Source: Euryarchaeota archaeon UBA10
GTDB taxonomy: Archaea; Thermoplasmatota; Poseidoniia; Poseidoniales; Poseidoniaceae
Length of the DNA stretch: 6,053 bases
Direction of reading: 5' to 3'
NCBI GenBank assembly: GCA_002498185.1
Contig: DAGO01000136.1
Location: 3,625 to 9,677, forward strand
Shown here: positions 1 to 4,523 of the stretch, one piece after another
How the letters are laid out: each line of letters opens with the position of its first letter
Numbering within the stretch: position 1 is the stretch's first letter
Translations under genes and position numbers: made by a program
Notes under the pieces: model-generated
The model's database searches: none
Told to the model about the DNA's origin: nothing
The model's input: the letters and a program-made list of their open reading frames with translations, nothing else

Positions 1-135
1 CTCAGTCAAGAGAATGCTATTGACACTTGGGGTGAAGGCGCGTTTACAGTTCGCAAGAATAGAGTTCGAGTTTGCAAGTCATGTTACAAGGTCTGGAAGA
101 AAGACAACAAGGACGACATGACTTCTCACTACTGA
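1..135 (+). CDS. C-terminal fragment of unrecognised protein with a CxxC knuckle (5' end outside window)
   Basis: An open frame runs from the window edge to a TGA at 133-135, giving the last 44 residues of a protein whose start is not visible. The fragment is basic and polar and contains VCKSCYKVWKK, with two cysteines spaced as C-x2-C, like half of a zinc knuckle or zinc ribbon. The partner cysteine pair would have to lie upstream, outside the window. It ends in a charged stretch rich in Lys and Asp, then MTSHY. No family is recognised. The next gene on the same strand begins 52 to 67 nt downstream with no clear TATA box between, so the two may be cotranscribed. That it is coding is likely from the frame and composition; the zinc-binding idea is inference. 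Confidence 0.6.
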   Translation, partial: LSQENAIDTWGEGAFTVRKNRVRVCKSCYKVWKKDNKDDMTSHY

Positions 136-202
136 TTACTTTCACTTTCACCTATGGTCTCTTGGAAATGAATGTAGACCCCGGGCAGTGAATTCAGTTG
201 TC

Positions 203-700
203 ATGAGACAATTAAGAACAGTAGTCCGCTCGATGATTACCTCCGGTGGTAGTGTCGTAGCAATGGATGATGCAACAATAGTTTGGAAGCCAAAAAACGA
301 CAGACAAAAACGAGTAAAAATTGCGGCTCCCGCTAGTGTTTTACTCGGTCTAATTGGGCCGGATGGAATGGTAGATAGAGTCGTAGCAGGAGATGTATGC
401 GGAGGAGTGAATTTGATTTCTCTCGACTCAATGGAAGTAATCGACAGGTATGTTGTTGGAAATACCAAGATTCGTTCTCTGTGCTCTTCATCAATCAGTG
501 GTGAGAGTATTCTGGCAGGTTGCGATAATGGTTCAGTATTCATGATCGGGGCAAATGTTCCTAATCGTGTTCTGAATTTATTCGACCTTGATGGACCAGC
601 ATCTGCCCTGAAGATTGTGGGCCAAGACCTGCATATCCAGCAAGGATGGGAAAGGAAAGTAGTGGCATGGACTGGTCAAAAGTCAGTTCTTGTCGCCTAA
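203..700 (+). CDS. Short WD40/PQQ-like beta-propeller-type protein
   Basis: The product is 165 residues from the ATG at 203, or 170 from an in-frame GTG at 188; neither start has a strong ribosome binding site, and I prefer the ATG. There is no signal peptide or membrane segment, so it is probably cytoplasmic. The sequence shows three or four repeated strand patterns typical of propeller blades: VVAMDDATIVWKP, then VVAGD-CGGVNLISLD, then ILAGCDNGSVFMIG, and lastly HIQQGWERKVVAWTG. Each has a hydrophobic strand, a Gly/Asp turn, G-x-V and another strand. Complete WD40 propellers usually need about 300 residues, so this is at most half a propeller unless it oligomerises. Such proteins are commonly binding scaffolds, but the partner is unknown. 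The 3' end overlaps the convergent MBL-fold gene by 18 bp. No upstream TATA box is evident, suggesting read-through from the preceding gene. Confidence 0.7.
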   Translation: MRQLRTVVRSMITSGGSVVAMDDATIVWKPKNDRQKRVKIAAPASVLLGLIGPDGMVDRVVAGDVCGGVNLISLDSMEVIDRYVVGNTKIRSLCSSSISGESILAGCDNGSVFMIGANVPNRVLNLFDLDGPASALKIVGQDLHIQQGWERKVVAWTGQKSVLVA

Positions 701-1480
701 TTTTTCATTTTCCTTCAAAGGCCAAGGCGGCTCTGAAGTCAAGAAATAAGCAGTCCTAGCCGGCCTAGGCCAGCTTCTTGGCACCTGGCCATCATTATCT
801 TGACACTCTTCTAGGAAACTTAGATGCTGGCTCAAAACTTCATCAATACGCTCAACTCCTTTGATTGTTGGACCTCTCGCAGGGACGATACTCTTTGGTG
901 ATAAGTCGTGTATTGTCTCTAATGATGTAATCAACTCCGGAAGGCTACCACCCGGCATGTCCCATCTGCAGGGAGTATCTGCCCTGGGTAAGACTGCACC
1001 AACAACAAGAACTCCACGTTGCTTTTCGAAATAGCCCATACCGTCACTACAATGGCCTGGCAGGGAAAGTGCGAATAATTCGCCATCGCCTAGATTGAAA
1101 GTATCTCCTTGAGCAATTGGTTCACATTTTGTACTTGGCATATCAGAATCATATCGATTGGCCCATGTAGAGTAGAAATCTCCAGTTTCTAGTACCGAAA
1201 TTGCATCGCTGTGAATGTGAATTGGTATGTTCCCGAAGGATTCGGCAATGTGTTTTGCAGCTCCTGAAAATGGGTAACGGCGACTAGTTAGCAATATTCT
1301 ATCCAGTTTACTTTCACTTTCCTTTTGCTTCAAGTGACCAGTAATTCTCTCAACTTGTAGCATCTGGTACCATGTCGTACCCGAATCAACTAGCACATTG
1401 CTTTCACTGCCCGCGAATATGACTGCATTAGCGTCATGGTGTATTCCAGGCAATCTAATTATGCGCACAAACCAACCCAC
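683..1480 (-). CDS. Metallo-beta-lactamase-fold protein with degenerate metal site (probable pseudoenzyme)
   Basis: This 265-residue cytoplasmic protein has the layout of a metallo-beta-lactamase hydrolase. The VDSG strand-turn is at residues 31-34. The position of the HxHxDH motif is at 65-73. A PGH follows at 141-143, then a VLVVGAVL strand at 157-164, and a C-terminal IVPARG at 198-203 where PxHG is expected. Nearly all metal ligands are replaced. LTHxHxDHxGG reads LTSRRYPFSG, so three His and the Asp become Ser66, Arg68, Phe71 and Pro70. The later Asp is Ala162 and the last His is Arg202. Only His143 remains. Known relatives hydrolyse esters, thioesters or phosphodiesters with two metals; this copy probably cannot, and may bind a ligand or partner. 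The reading frame is intact and ends in a Trp/Pro-rich, then charged, tail. The start is GTG at 1480 (another GTG at 1468) without a clear ribosome binding site. Confidence 0.82.
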   Translation of the reverse strand: MGWFVRIIRLPGIHHDANAVIFAGSESNVLVDSGTTWYQMLQVERITGHLKQKESESKLDRILLTSRRYPFSGAAKHIAESFGNIPIHIHSDAISVLETGDFYSTWANRYDSDMPSTKCEPIAQGDTFNLGDGELFALSLPGHCSDGMGYFEKQRGVLVVGAVLPRADTPCRWDMPGGSLPELITSLETIHDLSPKSIVPARGPTIKGVERIDEVLSQHLSFLEECQDNDGQVPRSWPRPARTAYFLTSEPPWPLKENEKLGDKN

Positions 1481-1525
1481 GAGGCTTTAGTGCTTCAAAC
1501 ATGGGTATCTCAAATACGGTTTGGG

Positions 1526-1532
1526 TTAAATA
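1526..1532 (+). promoter_or_regulatory. TATA box of the L40e gene
   Basis: TTAAATA, close to the archaeal TTTAWATA consensus, is centred at 1529, which is 26 nt before the ATG at 1555. That is the spacing expected between TBP site and transcription start, so transcription would begin at or next to the start codon and give a leaderless mRNA. The reverse complement (TATTTAA) could also serve the divergent MBL gene with a leader of roughly 23 nt; that second role is weaker. Confidence 0.6.
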
Positions 1533-1554
1533 CAGGGAGTGGGTCGGCGGAATC

Positions 1555-1704
1555 ATGGCTCGATTCCCTGAAGCAGAGGCACGTTTGCTTCACGTGAAGA
1601 TTTGCATGAAGTGCAATGCTCGTAATGCAATGCGAGCAACATCCTGCCGTAAGTGTGGATACAAGGGATTGCGTCCCAAGAATGTCGAGCGCAAGGGTGC
1701 TTGA
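1555..1704 (+). CDS. rpl40e: 50S ribosomal protein L40e (eL40)
   Basis: The product is a 49-residue, strongly basic protein beginning MARFPEAEARLL and containing a zinc ribbon, C17-x2-C20 and C31-x2-C34, followed by GYKGLRPKN. This is the almost invariant pattern of archaeal ribosomal protein eL40, a small zinc-binding protein of the large ribosomal subunit. In eukaryotes the homologue is made as a ubiquitin fusion; here it stands alone. The frame is open further upstream to an ATG at 1501, which would add 18 residues (MGISNTVWVKYREWVGGI), but family length, the MARFPEAEAR N-terminus and the TATA box inside that extension all favour 1555. Its TGA directly abuts the stop codon of the convergent prepilin peptidase gene, with no spacer. 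Confidence 0.95.
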   Translation: MARFPEAEARLLHVKICMKCNARNAMRATSCRKCGYKGLRPKNVERKGA

Positions 1705-1707
1705 TCA
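1702..1707. other. Abutting convergent stop codons (TGA|TCA)
   Basis: The palindrome TGATCA consists entirely of the L40e stop codon on the plus strand (1702-1704) and the prepilin peptidase stop codon on the minus strand (1705-1707). There is no intergenic DNA, so any termination signal for either gene must lie within the coding sequence of the other. Confidence 0.9.
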
Positions 1708-2688
1708 CAGAATTCCTAGCAACGGCATAATGTATGCCATTGGCCCTCCTACTAAGAACAGTGGAATTATTGCAGGCCATAGGAATACTAAGAGCGGATA
1801 TTTCCGTGTTACCCATACTTCCTCAACTCCATTTTCCTTTAGGATTGAGATTTCTTCCATCAGTTTTTCTTTACTGGGTGTTTTTCTAGGAGCCCTAGTT
1901 CTATGAACAATTTTCTTCTCTCCACTTGGCATTTCAGCAATTGTTGATAGGAGCCATACGTGACTATCGATAACAATGTCAACATTCATTTTTTCAGCAT
2001 GCCAAATCAACTTCAAAGTGGTATTACCGTCCTTTAAATTCTTTAGAATCATAATGATTGGTAATGCCAAGAAAGCTAAACCTCCCCACACAAGTAGAGC
2101 GATTGCTGGAGGCATTGCAATCACGGTATCTTCCATAGCGCTTGGATAGTAAATAGGAATACTAGACCAAGATGGAACCAATATTGCAACCCACATCAAG
2201 CCTTTACAATCAGCACCACCGTGAATAAGGCGCATCCTCCATGCCATGTCTACTAGGAATATTGGAATGAACACTGCAAATGTAGACCACCAAAGCGTTG
2301 CCTTTTCGCTGGCTTCTCCTGATAAGACTGACAAAATCGATTCATTTGAGTGAAGTAAAAGCCCCTGTACTACGCCAATTATTCCGACAAGATACCATAC
2401 GCTAACAGCCAAATCAAGACGACTACCTGCACGAATGTCATTCAATGAAGGTCGGCCAATAACCGCAACTGATGCGTATGCTACCATACCTGCTGCTGTA
2501 GCTATGACATACCACTCTGCCTCTGAGTTTAATAGGTCAAGAACCCACAAGAAAATCGCAGGTTTAGCCCAAGTTATCCAGAATTCATTAGGGACTCTTC
2601 GCTCTTTATGGTCCAGCCATGCTGCAATTCCTAGAGCCCAAAATAGGACGATAAGACGAGTCCAGGATATGACTTCCCCCGAATCCAT
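1705..2688 (-). CDS. Archaeal type IV prepilin/prearchaellin peptidase, A24 family
   Basis: This is a 327-residue polytopic membrane protein of the aspartic peptidase family A24 (PibD/FlaK type). Such enzymes cut the class III signal peptide from archaeal pilins and archaellins on the cytoplasmic face of the membrane. The first catalytic Asp is seen as D26 after the first membrane segment, in LDHKERRVPNEFW. The second is D160 in the GxGD-like motif HGGADCKGLM, the form found in haloarchaeal PibD. About seven or eight hydrophobic segments are visible. It is longer than the roughly 230-residue FlaK enzymes. There is a large segment between the two Asp residues, a basic soluble stretch around 225-295 and a final hydrophobic segment at about 299-325. 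No pilin or archaellin gene is nearby, so it appears to be a stand-alone housekeeping peptidase. It starts with ATG at 2688 and has a TATA-like box 26 nt upstream. Confidence 0.88.
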   Translation of the reverse strand: MDSGEVISWTRLIVLFWALGIAAWLDHKERRVPNEFWITWAKPAIFLWVLDLLNSEAEWYVIATAAGMVAYASVAVIGRPSLNDIRAGSRLDLAVSVWYLVGIIGVVQGLLLHSNESILSVLSGEASEKATLWWSTFAVFIPIFLVDMAWRMRLIHGGADCKGLMWVAILVPSWSSIPIYYPSAMEDTVIAMPPAIALLVWGGLAFLALPIIMILKNLKDGNTTLKLIWHAEKMNVDIVIDSHVWLLSTIAEMPSGEKKIVHRTRAPRKTPSKEKLMEEISILKENGVEEVWVTRKYPLLVFLWPAIIPLFLVGGPMAYIMPLLGIL

Positions 2689-2710
2689 GAAACTCGGGTG
2701 GCGGCAATCG

Positions 2711-2718
2711 ACTTAAAG
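2711..2718 (-). promoter_or_regulatory. TATA-like box, prepilin peptidase; possibly shared with UPF0147
   Basis: On the minus strand CTTTAAGT is centred about 26 nt before the ATG at 2688, consistent with a leaderless transcript. The core CTTAAAG is nearly palindromic. Read on the plus strand it would put a start near 2741, giving the UPF0147 mRNA a leader of about 27 nt that includes its AGGTG. No other A/T-rich element is visible in the 79-bp divergent gap, which is otherwise G-rich on the plus strand. Confidence 0.5.
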
Positions 2719-2756
2719 GAGGCACTCTTGAGAGGGGCGTGCGCGAGTCTTTGTGC

Positions 2757-2763
2757 AGGTGTG
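2757..2763 (+). promoter_or_regulatory. Shine-Dalgarno-like site for UPF0147
   Basis: AGGTGTG ends 4 nt before the ATG at 2768. Its AGGTG core is complementary to the anti-Shine-Dalgarno end of archaeal 16S rRNA (GGAGGTGAT pairing), and it supports this start codon. Confidence 0.55.
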
Positions 2764-2767
2764 AGTT

Positions 2768-3037
2768 ATGTCCGACATTGAAACTAAGTTGGGGCAGATT
2801 GCCACAGTGATTAACCAAATAGACGACCCTAAAGTTCCCAGAAACATTCGCAAGGGTGCAAAAGAAGCATGCGAGCAATGGTTACTAAACAAGTCCAAAG
2901 AGATGGACATCCGGATTGCAATTACCCAAGCTAAATTGGAGGAGTTGTATGAAGACCCTAACATTCCACCAGAATTTGGAACACTAATTCTGATGATTAA
3001 TACAGAACTTGAGAAATTGCTTAGAGAAACTCTCTAA
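2768..3037 (+). CDS. UPF0147 family protein
   Basis: This is an 89-residue, all-helical, cytoplasmic protein of the archaeal UPF0147 family (PF03685). Recognition rests on the two signature turns, DPKVPRNIRKGA at residues 20-31 and EDPNIPPEF at 62-70, each followed by a helix, and on the family length of about 90. The Arg usually seen after the second turn is not conserved here (EFGTLI). Biochemical function is unknown. The family is widespread in archaea, which suggests a housekeeping role, but I do not assign one. The gene has its own divergent promoter region and an AGGTG ribosome binding site. Its TAA stop abuts the stop codon of the convergent AI-2E gene and forms one arm of a hairpin. 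Confidence 0.88.
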   Translation: MSDIETKLGQIATVINQIDDPKVPRNIRKGAKEACEQWLLNKSKEMDIRIAITQAKLEELYEDPNIPPEFGTLILMINTELEKLLRETL

Positions 3038-3060
3038 TCATTCTTCTTCACTTTCTTCTT
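3021..3060 (+). terminator. Hairpin plus pyrimidine-rich tract at the end of UPF0147
   Basis: TTAGAGA (3021-3027) and TCTCTAA (3031-3037) form a perfect 7-bp stem with a 3-nt AAC loop, whose right arm contains the TAA stop. It is followed by a U/C-rich run from 3038 to about 3065. This resembles an intrinsic terminator for the plus strand, although archaeal termination depends mainly on the U-rich tract. The tract lies in the 3' end of the opposing AI-2E gene, where it encodes the acidic EEESEEE tail. The stem is A/T-rich, so the call is tentative. Confidence 0.4.
3035..3040. other. Abutting convergent stop codons (TAA|TCA)
   Basis: The UPF0147 stop (TAA, 3035-3037) is followed immediately by the complement of the AI-2E stop (TCA, 3038-3040). 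It is the second zero-spacer convergent junction in the window. Confidence 0.9.
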
Positions 3061-4459
3061 CCAACTTCTCGATCAAATCTTCGAGTTGTAGACGCAGGCT
3101 TTTCGAGACTCTACCCGGTGAAATGTTCTCCCTGAGTTGTGAGAATTCGTCTCGACCATGTGTGGCAGCGAGAATGAACTCTATTTCATCGGCACGTGCT
3201 CTGCCTCTTTTCAGAATCGTTTGAGCAGCAGACCTGCTTGAAATTCTAGCAACCTCTTCGTCTGAAACGCCAAGGGACTTTTGTAATTCTGTTAGTTTGT
3301 AGAACTCTCCAGAAGATAGGTTCCCATCTTTCAGTGCATCTTGCCATGCCTCTTCCAGAGTTGGTGCCCTTTCTGATAGCAAAATCGCGATTGGTCTGGT
3401 TTCTTCGATGTTTTCTAGTACAATCTTAACGATTGCAAATAGGGGTACTGCCAAAATCATTCCAACAATTCCCCAAAGCCAGAATGAGAATGCAGTAATT
3501 AGAAGCAAAAATACAGGGGAGAGGTCTAATGCCCTTCCTGCCCACTTGGTTTCAATGTAATTACCCCAAACCTGTTGGTTGACCAGGAGTAATATTGTCA
3601 TTAGCAGAAGCATTGAAGGTTTGAGCAAAATGATTCCTAGAATAAGTGGAGGAATTGTTGCAATCAGTGAACCAATGTATGGAACATAATTCAGAATGAA
3701 AGTCATTACTGCCCATACGAACCAAAGGTCGATGTCAAACATCAGCATGATTATTGCAGCAATGAAAGCACTGCCTAATCCACAACCGGTTTTTACGATA
3801 ATGTAAGTGTTAATCCCCTCTTCAATTTGGGTTTGGATAACTTCAACCCGCCCAGTCGAACTTCCCGGCCAAGCCCTTTCGATTCTTCCTGGTAGCAAAT
3901 GAGCCTCGAAGATAATGAATATCAGGAAGAAGAGTACAGTAATTCCTGTGGTAACGAACGCTCCAACTTCACTAACAACTGAGGCAATGAGGTCGGTGGC
4001 AGAACCCCCTGAGCCAATACCAATTGTCTCTAAATCACCACCTAGTGTTCCTGTGTCGCCCTTTACAGATTCTGTGATGGCTGGACCAATGATTGGGACC
4101 TTTTTCAGATTCTTCCATTTTTGGTTTAGTTTGCCATTGTATTCCTCTTGTCTTTCCTCATCATCGATCAGACCTTGAGCTTGTGACCATGCGAAGAAAG
4201 CGGTTGAAATTAGAATTAATATGAACAATAACAGCATTGTCAGATATGAGAGAAATACTGGGAAATTGTTCTTTGAAAGATAGTCTGCACCAGGCTTTAG
4301 CACGAAATATATGCCTAAGGCGATGAAGAATGGCTTGAGTACTGTTTCTAAATGAATCATTGCAAGACAGACAACTGTCAGAATTATTGCTGAATGCGAA
4401 AAAGTAGCGATTCTATTGTGGAACGACGAACCGCTAGTGTTGTAGGAACTCTCTCCCAT
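3038..4459 (-). CDS. AI-2E family (PF01594) membrane transporter-like protein with extra C-terminal tail
   Basis: The product is 473 residues from the ATG at 4459; an in-frame TTG at 4471 would add four. It is a polytopic membrane protein of the AI-2E/YdjX-Z transporter family (PF01594). Members have been linked to export of autoinducer-2 or Na+/H+ exchange, but the substrate here cannot be read from sequence. Two hydrophobic helices lie near the N-terminus (about 22-55 and 67-91). A soluble region at about 92-150 precedes further helices. Family hallmarks are LNYVPYIGSLIATIPP at about 256-271, then NYIETKWAGRALDLSPV and GIVGMILAVPLFAIVK near 330-345. After about residue 356 comes an additional charged cytoplasmic tail of roughly 115 residues ending EEESEEE. 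Within it DALKDGNLSSGE resembles an EF-hand or TerB-like loop. The gene follows lonB by 64 nt on the same strand. Confidence 0.88.
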   Translation of the reverse strand: MGESSYNTSGSSFHNRIATFSHSAIILTVVCLAMIHLETVLKPFFIALGIYFVLKPGADYLSKNNFPVFLSYLTMLLLFILILISTAFFAWSQAQGLIDDEERQEEYNGKLNQKWKNLKKVPIIGPAITESVKGDTGTLGGDLETIGIGSGGSATDLIASVVSEVGAFVTTGITVLFFLIFIIFEAHLLPGRIERAWPGSSTGRVEVIQTQIEEGINTYIIVKTGCGLGSAFIAAIIMLMFDIDLWFVWAVMTFILNYVPYIGSLIATIPPLILGIILLKPSMLLLMTILLLVNQQVWGNYIETKWAGRALDLSPVFLLLITAFSFWLWGIVGMILAVPLFAIVKIVLENIEETRPIAILLSERAPTLEEAWQDALKDGNLSSGEFYKLTELQKSLGVSDEEVARISSRSAAQTILKRGRARADEIEFILAATHGRDEFSQLRENISPGRVSKSLRLQLEDLIEKLEEESEEE

Positions 4460-4498
4460 GAGCCGAGACAATAATTTCCAATACTTGAGTTAATCACC

Positions 4499-4506
4499 TA
4501 AATAAA
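4499..4506 (-). promoter_or_regulatory. Possible TATA box upstream of AI-2E gene
   Basis: In the 64-nt gap after lonB, the minus strand reads TTTATTTA, centred about 43 nt before the ATG. It would start transcription near 4476 and leave a leader of about 17 nt. The same A/T-rich stretch (4499-4519) could equally be the U-rich terminator of lonB. Whether AI-2E is transcribed alone or with lonB is not decided by sequence. Confidence 0.3.
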
Positions 4507-4523
4507 TTTGGAAAATTGTGTAT

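Noticed and set aside
168..191. Seven-codon frame MNVDPGQ before the propeller-like gene
   Set aside because: It is too short to judge, has no ribosome binding site, and is consistent with chance.
148..543. Minus-strand open frame opposite the propeller-like gene
   Set aside because: Its composition is Thr/Ser/Ile-rich without domain character, whereas the plus strand shows regular blade-like repeats.
755..771. Overlapping palindromes CCTAGCCGGCCTAGG and GGCCTAGGCC
   Set aside because: They lie within the MBL coding sequence (Pro/Arg codons), with no second copy and no following U tract; treated as chance.
1501..1554. N-terminal extension of L40e from ATG 1501
   Set aside because: It adds 18 residues that are not typical of the family and overlaps the TATA box placed 26 nt before ATG 1555.
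1616..1906. Plus-strand open frame opposite the prepilin peptidase and overlapping L40e
   Set aside because: It is a shadow frame; the opposite strand encodes a recognised membrane peptidase and the L40e frame is certain.
2718..2781. GGAGG followed by a TTG-initiated 17-codon frame before UPF0147
   Set aside because: The Shine-Dalgarno-like GGAGG is next to the TATA-like box and is probably not transcribed; the peptide (LRGACASLCAGVSYVRH) has no recognisable character.
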